From Phocaeicola vulgatus ATCC 8482 (GTDB lineage: Bacteria; Bacteroidota; Bacteroidia; Bacteroidales; Bacteroidaceae), in contig NC_009614.1 of the NCBI RefSeq assembly GCF_000012825.1, positions 1,426,001 through 1,490,000 on the forward strand: a stretch of DNA of 64,000 nucleotides. The letters run 5' to 3'. The notes beneath the pieces were generated by a model that worked only from the letters and a program-made list of their open reading frames with translations, ran no database searches and was not told the origin of the DNA. Below, one piece after another: positions 7,607 through 17,444 of this stretch; the stretch's first letter is position 1; each line of letters starts with the position of its first letter. Position numbers and translations under genes: made by a program.

Positions 7607-9433
7607 CTATCTGTTCCCTAAATCATCATAAACGGTTTGCAATATCGCCTTACCCTTATCCAGACGGGATTCGTCAGCTTCAGGCTCATCAAAAAGAATA
7701 CTGCCGGAATTATTATCAAACACCGTCACCCCTGTACTGTCTCTGAATGAGAACCCATTATTGAAACTATAAAAGGCAAAAGGATACTTATAATCACTTC
7801 CCAATACATTACGGCTAAACGTAAATGCAGTATGTTCCAGCCCAAGCTGCCCCAACAAAGTGGCTGCCAAATCGGTCTGATTCATAATCTTGTCCACCTG
7901 CATAGGCTGTTTTACCGCTCCACCTAACCATAACAAGGGAATATGATAAAAACGAGGCATCGCATTAGACCCCTCACGCGGGTAATAGAAACCATGATCG
8001 GGAAGGCAGATAACTAAAAGATCTTTCCATGCGGGAGTCTGCTTCAACCGGTCAACAAACTTACCCAGACATTCATCTGTATAAGCAAAGGCATTGGGAA
8101 TTTTATCTTCCAGCCGGTGATAAGGAACTTCGAAAGGTTCATGACTGCTAAGTGTCAGAAACGCAGTATGCCAAGGCCCTTCTTCCTTCCGGTTTCTTAA
8201 CTGATTATATAAATATTCAAAAGTAATATCATCATTCACTCCCCAGGCATTACTGGTCTGTTCGGCCAATGAAAAATCTGTATTGGCTGTAAGACGCTGA
8301 TAACCGGTACTCAGCAGATAACTCTTCATATTGGTAAAGTTGATATCACCTCCATACAGGAAATCTGTTTTATAACCCGCCTTGGACAATCCTTCAGCTA
8401 TAGCAGGCAGCGTACGGCTCTTGGCAGGAATTTTCATTACCGATGCCGTAGGCAATCCAAGGTAACCGCTGAAAGTACAGACTGTTCCACGGTCGGTACG
8501 GAAACTATTGGCATAACAGTTTGTAAAAAAGATCCCTTCCTTTGACAGACGGTTAAAGTGGGGTGTCACATCAGGAAGACCGCCTAAAGGTTCTACAAAA
8601 GCACCTCCAAAACCTTCCATCAAAATAATAAGAATATTGGGACGCTTGGTATTCAGGACTTGAATAATACTATCCCCATCTGTTGTAGGATAAAGTCCGT
8701 CAAACAATGCAGCCCGCTTCTCTTCATCAAAGAAATTGAACTCTGATGCAAAATCCTGGGATTTACCCATAGAAGACAACAAACTGAAATCGGGATTGAC
8801 CGCCGAATGATTCAAGAAAGGTTCGTTGCTGAAATATACTTGCCCTATATTAGAAGTGGATTCCGTTACACCACCACGTATAATGATGAAAAGCACACCT
8901 CCTAATAACAGCATTCCCGCAGTTCCCGCTATCCGTTTCCGGGTGGCGGTCAAAACGGAAGGCGTGATTTTCAGCAAGACCCAACTATTCAGGGCTATGA
9001 GTAACAAGATGGCAAGAACCCTCAGCAAGATAAATCCGACGGAAACACTCGCCAAAGCTTCCTTCGGTGAATCGATATAAAGAAAAACAGATGCGTCCAG
9101 TTTAAATCCCCAGAATGTGTATAATGCCATATCTACCACAAAAATGATAGAAATAAGCGCGGCAGCCAAAATATAATACCCGTAAAGTATTTTTTTCAAA
9201 GGGAATTTCCTAAACCAAATACTTATCAGTACCAACAAGAATGGAAATGCAGTAAGATATCCCGCCGTAGCAGCATCAAGACTGGCGCCATGAACCATTA
9301 CCTGCATATAATCGGCAAACCCGAATCCTTTTTCAATGGAACCATTATAGAGCATGAATAATGGTTTCTGTAGAATAAATATCAGTAAGACCGTAAAAAA
9401 GTACAAGCTGATATAAGCAATCCTCTTTTTCAT
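7607..9433 (-). CDS. LtaS-like sulfatase-fold phosphotransferase (second copy)
   Basis: A 608-residue membrane protein built like the one at 2275: five hydrophobic segments in roughly the first 190 residues and then a sulfatase/alkaline-phosphatase-fold domain. Seen are LIILMEGFGG (metal Glu near 270), the nucleophile Thr in FRTDRGT (residue 313) and CLPDHGFY (Asp-His). It is clearly a distant paralogue rather than a recent duplicate. The start lies 15 bp after the RNase HI stop, so it is probably the last gene of an argS-rnh-ltaS-like transcript. The transferred group and acceptor are unknown; phosphoglycerol or phosphoethanolamine transfer in the periplasm is the family expectation. Confidence 0.85.
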   Translation of the reverse strand: MKKRIAYISLYFFTVLLIFILQKPLFMLYNGSIEKGFGFADYMQVMVHGASLDAATAGYLTAFPFLLVLISIWFRKFPLKKILYGYYILAAALISIIFVVDMALYTFWGFKLDASVFLYIDSPKEALASVSVGFILLRVLAILLLIALNSWVLLKITPSVLTATRKRIAGTAGMLLLGGVLFIIIRGGVTESTSNIGQVYFSNEPFLNHSAVNPDFSLLSSMGKSQDFASEFNFFDEEKRAALFDGLYPTTDGDSIIQVLNTKRPNILIILMEGFGGAFVEPLGGLPDVTPHFNRLSKEGIFFTNCYANSFRTDRGTVCTFSGYLGLPTASVMKIPAKSRTLPAIAEGLSKAGYKTDFLYGGDINFTNMKSYLLSTGYQRLTANTDFSLAEQTSNAWGVNDDITFEYLYNQLRNRKEEGPWHTAFLTLSSHEPFEVPYHRLEDKIPNAFAYTDECLGKFVDRLKQTPAWKDLLVICLPDHGFYYPREGSNAMPRFYHIPLLWLGGAVKQPMQVDKIMNQTDLAATLLGQLGLEHTAFTFSRNVLGSDYKYPFAFYSFNNGFSFRDSTGVTVFDNNSGSILFDEPEADESRLDKGKAILQTVYDDLGNR

Positions 9434-9448
9434 ATCTTCAGTTCTTTA

Positions 9449-10075
9449 TTATTTCCGTCCGAAATCAGCCGGGACCTCTCCCCATCGGTCGGTTTCCCAC
9501 TTCAATAAAGGTGTGGTATATTTATTTTCTTTCAGCCAAATTTCGGCCCGTTCTATCATTTGAAAAAGTTTCTCCGTCTGAGGAGTCCGCTCTAGTTTAG
9601 TTTTACATTTCTTCTGTTTCACCCAGCTCAACGCATTACGGCTGTCCGAGTAAACAGGCATACTGATATTCTTCTGCTTCATCAATGCCAAGGCATGGAC
9701 AATGGCAAGAAACTCTCCAATATTATTCGTTCCATAAACAGGACCGAAATGAAAAACCTCCTGTCCCGTAAGCAAATAAACGCCCCGATATTCCATCGGT
9801 CCGGGATTTCCACTGCAAGCGGCATCCACAGCCAGGCAGTTCATATCAAAGTTCTCGGGAAGTTGTTTAGGAGTATCTTCTTTTTTAACAGCATTCTTGC
9901 CTATATAATGAAAAGCGGAAGAAGCCAAGGCGTGTTCCGCCTCCTCTTTGGTCTCGAATGACTTGTATTGTGCGCCATCATAACCTTTTATCTGTAGCTG
10001 GCAGTCAGTCCAGGAGTCATAAACTCCCGGATTGACACCTTTCCATACTACATAATATTTCTGTTTCTTTGCCAT
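9449..10075 (-). CDS. rnhA: Ribonuclease HI with N-terminal viroplasmin-like domain
   Basis: A 208-residue protein. Residues 5-50 (YYVVWKGVNPGVYDSW) match the caulimovirus VI/RNase H1 N-terminal domain that binds RNA/DNA hybrids. The catalytic domain follows with the acidic set D84 (VDAACSGNPG), E121 (NNIGEF), D144 (YSDSRNA) and D196 (ETDRWGE). It degrades RNA in RNA-DNA hybrids in the cytoplasm. Its ATG directly follows the argS stop codon with no gap, so translation is likely coupled. The first catalytic loop reads DAACSGNPG where the textbook form is DGSCxGNPG, a variant common in Bacteroidota. Confidence 0.88.
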   Translation of the reverse strand: MAKKQKYYVVWKGVNPGVYDSWTDCQLQIKGYDGAQYKSFETKEEAEHALASSAFHYIGKNAVKKEDTPKQLPENFDMNCLAVDAACSGNPGPMEYRGVYLLTGQEVFHFGPVYGTNNIGEFLAIVHALALMKQKNISMPVYSDSRNALSWVKQKKCKTKLERTPQTEKLFQMIERAEIWLKENKYTTPLLKWETDRWGEVPADFGRK

Positions 10076-11896
10076 TTACATACGTTCAGGCACTTCAATA
10101 CCCAGCAAGCCCATTGCTGTCTTCACAATCTTGCCCACATTGGCACTCAATGCCAGACGGAAGACTTTCAACGCTTCGTTTTCTTCACGCAGAATACTGA
10201 AATCATGATAGAACTGGTTGTATTCTTTCACCAAATCGTATGCATAGTTTGCTATAATGGAAGGATTATAGTCTGAGCCTGCCTGCTTGACAACCGATTT
10301 AAAATCAGCCAGCATCTGAATCAAACCTTCTTCTTTTGCGCTCAGTTCCAAACCTGCTGGAATGATTTCGGGAATAACGATACCTGCTTCAGCCGCTTTG
10401 CGTAATACAGACTGGATACGGGCATACGTATACTGAATGAAAGGTCCTGTATTGCCATTGAAATCTATCGATTCTTTCGGGTTGAAAGTCATATTCTTAC
10501 GTGCGTCCACCTTCAGGATAAAATATTTCAAAGCACCCAAACCAACAATACGGGCAATATTGTCGGCTTCTTCTTGGGTCAGACCGTCCAATTTACCTAA
10601 TTCAGCAGAAGTTTCCTTAGCAGTTTCAATCATTGCTTCCATCAAATCATCCGCATCCACTACTGTACCTTCACGACTTTTCATTTTGCCCTCGGGCAGC
10701 TCTACCATACCGTATGAGAAATGAACCAATCCTTTGCCCCATTCAAAACCCAATTTGTCGAGCAAGATAGAAAGTACCTGGAAATGATAGTTTTGTTCAT
10801 TACCCACTACATAAATCATCTTGTTGATGGGGTAATCCTGAAAACGTAATTTGGCAGTACCGATATCCTGGGTCATATAAACAGAAGTACCGTCACCGCG
10901 AAGAAGCAACTTATGGTCCAGTCCTTCGGCAGTCAAATCAGCCCATACAGAGTTATCCTCTTTCCGGTAGAAGAAACCTTTTTCCAGTCCTTCCATCACT
11001 TTCTCCTTACCTTCCAGATAGGTATTCGATTCATAATAAATTTTATCGAAACTAACTCCCATCATCTTATACGTTTCATCGAATCCGGCATATACCCAGT
11101 CATTCATCTTCTTCCACAAGGCACGGATCTCAGGGTCATTCGCCTCCCACTTACGGAGCATCTCGCGAGCTTCCAGCATCAGAGGAGAGTTTGCCTCTGC
11201 CTTAGCCTTAGCTTCTTCTTCATTCAAGCCTTCAGCCTGGTACTGAGCTGTCAGTTCCTTTACCTCAGCCTTGTAATGCTTGTCAAAAGCTACATAATAG
11301 TCACCAATCAAATGGTCCCCCTTCTTACCCGATGATTCAGGTGTTTCACCGTTACCATATTTCAACCAGGCCAGCATGGACTTACAGATATGGATACCAC
11401 GGTCATTCACAATATTGGTCTTGACCACCTTATTGCCATTTGCCGCCATGACATTTGCCAAGGCATTTCCCAACAGGTTATTACGGACGTGCCCCAGATG
11501 AAGCGGCTTGTTTGTATTGGGAGAAGAATACTCAATCATCACCAACGGAGAGTTTTCCGTAGCCTTTTCAATACCGTATTCGGGAGCAGCCTGAATAGAA
11601 TTCAAAAGTTCAATCCAACAATCCGAAGCAATTGTCAAATTAAGAAAGCCCTTCACTGCATTGTAGGCTGAAACCAATTCGGGAGCATGCTCTTTCAGGT
11701 ATCCGCCTATTTCCTGTGCGGTCTGTTCAGGCCCCTTCTTAGACATTTTCAGAAAAGGGAAAACAACCAAAGTAAGATGTCCTTCAAACTCTTTCTTAGT
11801 CTTTTGCAGTTGTACCATTTTTCCGGGTACATCCTGTCCGTACAACGTTTTGATAGCGCTGATAATGGACGTGGTGAGTTTTTCTTCTATATTCAT
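10076..11896 (-). CDS. argS: Arginyl-tRNA synthetase
   Basis: A class I aminoacyl-tRNA synthetase of 606 residues that charges tRNA-Arg. The N-terminal Add-1 domain spans about residues 1-100, the HIGH motif is HLGH at 133-136 (SSPNTNKPLHLGH), the KMSKS-like loop is GKMKSREGT and the C-terminal anticodon-binding DALR domain ends in GLLGIEVPERM. The start is MNIEEKL at 11896. A further ATG at 11911 lies in the leader, and the promoter box at 11937-11930 allows either. It heads a unit with rnhA and an LtaS-like gene. Confidence 0.95.
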   Translation of the reverse strand: MNIEEKLTTSIISAIKTLYGQDVPGKMVQLQKTKKEFEGHLTLVVFPFLKMSKKGPEQTAQEIGGYLKEHAPELVSAYNAVKGFLNLTIASDCWIELLNSIQAAPEYGIEKATENSPLVMIEYSSPNTNKPLHLGHVRNNLLGNALANVMAANGNKVVKTNIVNDRGIHICKSMLAWLKYGNGETPESSGKKGDHLIGDYYVAFDKHYKAEVKELTAQYQAEGLNEEEAKAKAEANSPLMLEAREMLRKWEANDPEIRALWKKMNDWVYAGFDETYKMMGVSFDKIYYESNTYLEGKEKVMEGLEKGFFYRKEDNSVWADLTAEGLDHKLLLRGDGTSVYMTQDIGTAKLRFQDYPINKMIYVVGNEQNYHFQVLSILLDKLGFEWGKGLVHFSYGMVELPEGKMKSREGTVVDADDLMEAMIETAKETSAELGKLDGLTQEEADNIARIVGLGALKYFILKVDARKNMTFNPKESIDFNGNTGPFIQYTYARIQSVLRKAAEAGIVIPEIIPAGLELSAKEEGLIQMLADFKSVVKQAGSDYNPSIIANYAYDLVKEYNQFYHDFSILREENEALKVFRLALSANVGKIVKTAMGLLGIEVPERM

Positions 11897-11929
11897 AATA
11901 TGTACGTACACTTATTTGTTATTGGATTG

Positions 11930-11937
11930 CAAAGATA
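11930..11937 (-). promoter_or_regulatory. Promoter -7 box for argS
   Basis: TATCTTTG on the minus strand, 34 bp upstream of the ATG at 11896. The leader includes a small perfect palindrome TGTACGTACA at 11901-11910. Confidence 0.55.
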
Positions 11938-12503
11938 GACATTTTAGGCGAAATCCTTCCTATCTTACCTTAATTTACTATATCTCCTCTCTGCAAACGA
12001 TACTTTTCCGACTGAAAAACGAATAGCCCACAAACGAATAAACATACAACAAGCAATAAAATATGTCTAAAAAATATTTTTATTCATTTTGATATTCAAG
12101 TAGATTTACTGTTGAAATCAAATTAAACAAATCAATACACAGGAATGCGATAAACAAATAGATTTGATCTATCCGCCCAATATTTAAATAAGACAATTCC
12201 TATTTTAACTACGTTAATAAAATTCCGTATAGTTTTGACTTTCAACAGGTTCACCATAAAAAAATATTAAAATATATTATCCTATTTAAATCAAAATACA
12301 TATATTTGCGATTGTTATTGAATATCACAATTATAAAATACACAAGCAAAAAGAGACCCTAATGAGGTTTGGATGGCCATAAAACCACTATTAGGAAATA
12401 TGATAATGATAAAAAAGGTAGCATCACAATTTTAGAAAGAGAGTTCAATATATAATGCCTGAAAAATGGCAATGTACAAACCCCCAATAAAAGCCAAGTT
12501 TAT
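11938..12503 (+). other. Gene-free AT-rich leader and promoter region of the SusC/SusD pair
   Basis: No reading frame of note on either strand. The only strong signal is TATATTTG (12301-12308), a perfect -7 box about 195 bp before the susC ATG. The transcribed leader would be about 190 nt and holds a short hairpin (GGTTT 12366-12370 with AAACC 12382-12386, around the palindrome ATGGCCAT). No regulator gene is adjacent. Confidence 0.45.
12301..12308 (+). promoter_or_regulatory. Promoter -7 box for susC/susD
   Basis: Perfect TAnnTTTG match (TATATTTG) in an AT-rich region; it implies a leader of about 190 nt before susC. Confidence 0.5.
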
Positions 12504-15500
12504 ATGAGCAGATTTTCTTCATTATTATGTAGCTTGCTATTCTGCATGATTACATATGCACAGGAAATTACAGTAACTGGTAAAGTCACCGCAGGAGGCG
12601 AAGAAATGCCTGGTGTCACAGTAGCTGTAAAAGGACAAACTCGCGGTACCATCACTTCCATCGATGGCAGCTATCAGATTCAGGTTAACGGCAATGAAAG
12701 CCTGATCTTCTCTTTTGTAGGTTACGAAACAGTAACCATACCGGTAAACAGACGCAAAGTGATTAACGTAGAATTGAAGGAAACAACCCAAATGGTAGAT
12801 GAGGTAGTGATAACCGTTCCTTACGGTACTGCCAAAAAATCCACATTTACAGGGTCTGCAAGCTATATTGCCGCCGGTACTATTGAAAAAGCACAGGTCA
12901 GTAGTGTATCAAAAGCACTGCAAGGAACTGTAGCTGGCTTACAGTCTTTTTCCTCCAGCGGTCAGCCTGGATCAGACGCCACGATCCTGATTCGTGGAGT
13001 TGGTTCTGTAAACGCTTCAACCAATCCCCTCTATGTGGTTGATGGTGTTCCTTACGATGGTGCTCTTTCCTCCATAGCATCTTCAGATATTGCGTCAATC
13101 ACTGTATTGAAAGATGCAGCTTCCGCTGCATTATATGGCTCACGTGCAGCAAACGGCGTAATTATGATCACCACCAAACAAGGAAATAAAGATAGCGCAC
13201 CCACCGTTGAATTATCTGCCAAATATGGTTTTTCAAGCCGTGCACGGGCAGACTACGACCAGTTGAATACAAACCAATATTATGAATTATATTGGGAAGC
13301 CATGCGTAACTATCGTATGGACAACGGTTACTCTGCCGAAGAAGCTGCTGTATGGGCATCAAGCAATGTTACAGGCAATCTAGGCATCAATCCTTATGGC
13401 AGTGCTTATCCTGAACCAATCGGCCATGACGGAAAACTGGTAGCAGGCGCCAAACCATTATGGGACGACAGCTGGGACGACGCCCTTTCACAAGATGCGC
13501 ACTATACAGATTTAAATGTACGCGTAAGTGGTGGTAGCAAAACCTCCAAGTACTTTGTTTCAGCAGGTTACATGGATGACCAAGGTGCTTATATCTGCTC
13601 TGGTTTCAAACGCTATACTCTCCGCGCCAACGTGACTTCAGATATCCGCAAATGGTTACAGATCGGATTGAACGTATCAGGAACTCATTCTGTTCAAGAC
13701 TATCCCAAGCAAGATGACTCTACCATTTCCAATGTGGTCATGTTTGCCCGTTCGGTACCATCTTTCTATCCGGTATATCAACGCGATTTGGCAACCGGAG
13801 CATACCTGTTGGACGAAAATGGTAACCGTATGTTCGATTATGGTGAGTATCGCCCGAACTCGTATGCAAAATATAATCTGCTGGCTTCCATGCCACACGA
13901 TAAAAGCGAGATAAAACGTGATGCTGCCTCTTTACGTGGTTTTATCCAAATAACTCCTATCAAAGAGCTTGCTTACAAGATGTCTTTGAACATTGACTAT
14001 AACAACAAAACAAATCATAACTACACCAATCCTACTTACGGTACAGGTTCTATCAGTGGTGGCAGTGTAAGCAAATACAACTACCGCACTACAGGCATGA
14101 CTTTTAATAATGTCATTAATTATCAACACACGTTCAATGATGTACATGATATCCGTGTGATGGCCGGTCAGGAGTATTACGAATATAACACTTCCAATTT
14201 CGGCGGAAGCCGCAGCAAAGTCATCATGGATGGATTTTATGAGCCCGACGCAGCTTCCTCTTTAGGTGATTTTGGCGGAAACAGTGACCAATACAAGCTG
14301 TTAAGTTTCTTTGGAAGTGCTGAATACTCGTACAATCAAAAATACTTCTTATCGGCTTCTGTCCGTTCTGACGGTTCTTCCCGTTTCCATCCGGATCATC
14401 GTTGGGGTACTTTCTGGTCAGTCGGCGCATCTTGGAAAATCATGCAGGAAGAATTTATGAAGGACACATCAGACTGGCTATCCAATTTGTCATTGCGTGC
14501 CAGCTACGGAGCACAAGGTAATGACCAGGTAGGTTATTATGCGTATCAGGCGCTCTATTCCATACGCAATAACCTCGGTGAATCCGGTTTGCACGCTTAT
14601 CGTCTGGCAACTCCTAATTTATCATGGGAAACCAATCTAAATACTAATATCGGCTTGGATTTTGGTTTCTGGAACAATCGTCTAAATGGTACAATCGAAT
14701 ATTTTGAACGTCGTTCCAAAGATTTATTATTCTCTAAAGACTTAGTTCCATCTTCAGGCTTCTCAAGTATGGACGAAAATATTGGTGCTATCAAAAATTA
14801 TGGATGGGAATTCCAAATCTCAGGATATCCTATCATGACTAAAGATTGGAAATGGAAACTTTCTTTTAATGCTACTACCTATAAAAACAAAATAACCTCA
14901 TTGCCTGCCGAAGAAATGTGGAGTGGCAACAAGAAATGGGTGAAAGGAGGATCATTATATGACTTCTATTTAGTAGAATGGGCTGGTGTCAATCCTGAAA
15001 ATGGTAATCCTACGTGGTATCGTTACAATACCAACGGAGAAAAGATAACCACAGAAGACTATTCATCAACCACCCCGGACGACAAAGTAAAATGCGGCAA
15101 TTCATTACCCGACTGGACCGGCGGTCTTCAATCAGATCTCTCATTCAAGGATTTTACATTATCATTCTTATTCTCTTATTCCATTGGTGGTAAAATCTAT
15201 AATGGGGATAAAGTTTCATTGATGAGCCAAGGACCTACAGGCACTGGTTGGAGCGTAGATATGTTAGATCGTTGGACTCCTGAAAATCCCTATACCGATG
15301 TACCGCGCCTGACTACTTCTCCCAAAAGTTCATGGACAAACTCTTCAAACCGGTTCTTAGTTGATCGTTCATACTTACGTTTGAAGAATATTACATTCTC
15401 TTACAACCTGCCGAAATCATTGCTGAATACATTGACGCTGAAAGATGCAAGCATATTTTTTCAAGCAGAAAATATGCTGACATTAGCCAAACAACAAGGT

Positions 15501-15590
15501 CTAGACCCAGAGCAAACTTTCGGAGGCTCTACTTACTATCGTTATCCGGCAATGAAAACTATTTCATTCGGTATCAATGTGAAACTTTAA
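12504..15590 (+). CDS. SusC/RagA-type TonB-dependent outer membrane transporter
   Basis: A 1028-residue outer-membrane protein. A signal peptide (MSRFSSLLCSLLFCMITYAQ) is followed by a carboxypeptidase-D-like repeat domain (EITVTGKVTAGGEEMPGVTV, about residues 22-95), the TonB plug (about 110-230, with GVGSVNASTNPLYVVDGVPY and ALYGSRAANGVIMITTKQG) and a long beta-barrel ending in SFGINVKL. These transporters import glycans or peptides captured by their SusD partner, which follows 15 bp downstream. No glycoside hydrolase, protease or sensor is next to the pair, so the substrate cannot be inferred. No in-frame ATG lies upstream before a stop. Confidence 0.93.
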   Translation: MSRFSSLLCSLLFCMITYAQEITVTGKVTAGGEEMPGVTVAVKGQTRGTITSIDGSYQIQVNGNESLIFSFVGYETVTIPVNRRKVINVELKETTQMVDEVVITVPYGTAKKSTFTGSASYIAAGTIEKAQVSSVSKALQGTVAGLQSFSSSGQPGSDATILIRGVGSVNASTNPLYVVDGVPYDGALSSIASSDIASITVLKDAASAALYGSRAANGVIMITTKQGNKDSAPTVELSAKYGFSSRARADYDQLNTNQYYELYWEAMRNYRMDNGYSAEEAAVWASSNVTGNLGINPYGSAYPEPIGHDGKLVAGAKPLWDDSWDDALSQDAHYTDLNVRVSGGSKTSKYFVSAGYMDDQGAYICSGFKRYTLRANVTSDIRKWLQIGLNVSGTHSVQDYPKQDDSTISNVVMFARSVPSFYPVYQRDLATGAYLLDENGNRMFDYGEYRPNSYAKYNLLASMPHDKSEIKRDAASLRGFIQITPIKELAYKMSLNIDYNNKTNHNYTNPTYGTGSISGGSVSKYNYRTTGMTFNNVINYQHTFNDVHDIRVMAGQEYYEYNTSNFGGSRSKVIMDGFYEPDAASSLGDFGGNSDQYKLLSFFGSAEYSYNQKYFLSASVRSDGSSRFHPDHRWGTFWSVGASWKIMQEEFMKDTSDWLSNLSLRASYGAQGNDQVGYYAYQALYSIRNNLGESGLHAYRLATPNLSWETNLNTNIGLDFGFWNNRLNGTIEYFERRSKDLLFSKDLVPSSGFSSMDENIGAIKNYGWEFQISGYPIMTKDWKWKLSFNATTYKNKITSLPAEEMWSGNKKWVKGGSLYDFYLVEWAGVNPENGNPTWYRYNTNGEKITTEDYSSTTPDDKVKCGNSLPDWTGGLQSDLSFKDFTLSFLFSYSIGGKIYNGDKVSLMSQGPTGTGWSVDMLDRWTPENPYTDVPRLTTSPKSSWTNSSNRFLVDRSYLRLKNITFSYNLPKSLLNTLTLKDASIFFQAENMLTLAKQQGLDPEQTFGGSTYYRYPAMKTISFGINVKL

Positions 15591-15605
15591 TACAGAAAGA
15601 AGAAT

Positions 15606-17156
15606 ATGAAAACTATTTTAAAATATATATTTTCATTCGCACTGGGAAGTACAATGCTCACTTCCTGCGATTTGGATACAATTCCTACGACTTATGTAGA
15701 TGCCGGTTCTGTTTTCGGTAAAACAGGAGATGCCGAAAAAGTACTTAATGGTGGCTGGAACTACCTGATGGAAACTTTCAATTCTTACGCCAACCCCGGC
15801 TATGGAGCAATGCTACGTGCAAATGACGCAATGGGTTCTGATGTAGTGTTAAATAGCAAATATGGCTTTAGGACACATAATGAGTTTTCTGCAATTTATG
15901 GAAAAGGAGGCACAAACACCTTGAGCTGGCTTTTAGCATACCGTGTAATCAACGACTGCAATGGCGTATTAGACAATATTGATGCTGCCGAAGGCACGCA
16001 AGCCGACAGAAACCGAATTAAAGGACAAGCATTGGCTTTACGCGGTTTCTTATACCTGCACCTGGCCTCTTGTTATTCCTTTGCTATTGATAAAGACCCG
16101 GACGCTGTATGTGCACCTATCTATACACAATCAACAGATGAAACAATTGCAGCTGAAGGAAAACCTGCATCAAGTGTCAGTGAAGTATATGCGCAATCTA
16201 TCAATGACTTGGAAGAAGCATTAGAACTTATTCCCGAAACTTATGTACGTGACGCCAAACACAAAATTGATAATGAAGTTGTCCTAGGTATTCTCTCACG
16301 TGCCTGTCTTTACGCTCGTCAATGGGAAAAAGCTAAAACTTACTCAGATAAATTGTTAGCTAAAGACAATTATCTAATGACTGAGAGTGAATATAAAGCC
16401 GGATTCAATTCTGTAGACAATAAAGAATGGATTTGGGGACATGCTCAAACCAACGATCAAAGTAATGCCAGTTATCAGTTTCATTATTTAGATACTACAA
16501 CTAAAGGTTCATACTATTATAGCTTCAATGTAGACCCTTACTTCCGTGATTTATTCGAAGATGGTGATTATCGTAAAGAAATGCTGTTTTGGGCTACAGA
16601 TCCGGGAGCTGACGTTGAATCAGCAGCTTATGTATGGATGCGCAACTCTAAATTCAGATTCCGCGATATCGAAAACCAACTTGGTGATATCGTATTGATG
16701 CGCGTTGCCGAAATTTATTTGATAAATGCAGAAGCAAAAGCACATCTGAATGATCCAGATGCAATTAACAAATTAAATGATTTAAAAACAGCCAGAGGGG
16801 CAAAAACCATTCATACAAATCTTTCACAACAGGATCTATTGGAAACTATTTGGCTAGAACGCCGCAAAGAATTATGGGGGGAAGGATTCAGTTTGATAGA
16901 CATTATCCGTAACCAACAGACCGTAGTCCGCAACGCATATCCCGAAGGGCCCATTGACTATATTTACACTGATGAAAACGGACAAACTCACACCCTGAAG
17001 AAAAAGACTCAAGGACATCGTTTCTTCAATTTCCCCGATAAAAGTGCATTCTGTCCAAACAGTAAATATTATTTATACCGAATTACGGATTCGGAAGAGC
17101 TGGCGAACAAAAACCTTTACAAGGATCATCCTAAACTCTCAATTTATACCAAATAA
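15606..17156 (+). CDS. SusD/RagB family substrate-binding outer membrane lipoprotein
   Basis: 516 residues with a lipoprotein signal: hydrophobic stretch, then LTSC with the lipid Cys at 21, followed by DLD. The SusD fold is indicated by the N-terminal DTIPTTYVDAGSVF, the TPR-like helices (RIKGQALALRGFLYLHLASC) and the C-terminal signature IWLERRKELWGEGFSLIDIIR. It would sit on the cell surface as the lid over the SusC barrel. It is co-transcribed with the susC gene and followed by a good terminator at 17177-17210. Confidence 0.93.
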   Translation: MKTILKYIFSFALGSTMLTSCDLDTIPTTYVDAGSVFGKTGDAEKVLNGGWNYLMETFNSYANPGYGAMLRANDAMGSDVVLNSKYGFRTHNEFSAIYGKGGTNTLSWLLAYRVINDCNGVLDNIDAAEGTQADRNRIKGQALALRGFLYLHLASCYSFAIDKDPDAVCAPIYTQSTDETIAAEGKPASSVSEVYAQSINDLEEALELIPETYVRDAKHKIDNEVVLGILSRACLYARQWEKAKTYSDKLLAKDNYLMTESEYKAGFNSVDNKEWIWGHAQTNDQSNASYQFHYLDTTTKGSYYYSFNVDPYFRDLFEDGDYRKEMLFWATDPGADVESAAYVWMRNSKFRFRDIENQLGDIVLMRVAEIYLINAEAKAHLNDPDAINKLNDLKTARGAKTIHTNLSQQDLLETIWLERRKELWGEGFSLIDIIRNQQTVVRNAYPEGPIDYIYTDENGQTHTLKKKTQGHRFFNFPDKSAFCPNSKYYLYRITDSEELANKNLYKDHPKLSIYTK

Positions 17157-17176
17157 CAGCAAACTCTAACAAAGTA

Positions 17177-17213
17177 AAAACCCGTAGCAAAATGAACTGT
17201 TACGGGTTTTTTA
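17177..17213 (+). terminator. Terminator after susD
   Basis: A 10-bp perfect stem (AAAACCCGTA at 17177-17186 with TACGGGTTTT at 17201-17210), extended by G-U and C-G pairs to 12 bp, then TT. It is a clear intrinsic terminator for the susC/susD transcript. Confidence 0.75.
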
Positions 17214-17444
17214 TTGTTCTCAAACAAATCAAAAGAGAGTATTCATTAATAAATTTATAGTTCCAAAGGATAACTCAAAATAGATTAATGAAACAGCTTT
17301 ATAATAAATCTGTATCATCATGATATCCTACCCTTTCTTACTTTATTCATTGCTACATAAAATAAGAAAAGGGAGCTTCTCTTCGGATTTTAATCATAAG
17401 AGATTTAAATTTCAATATCTCTTTAGAAACACATTCTTTCTGTT

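Noticed and set aside
11901-11910. TGTACGTACA palindrome in the argS leader as an operator
   Set aside because: Only 10 bp and lies in the possible translation start region; too short to claim.
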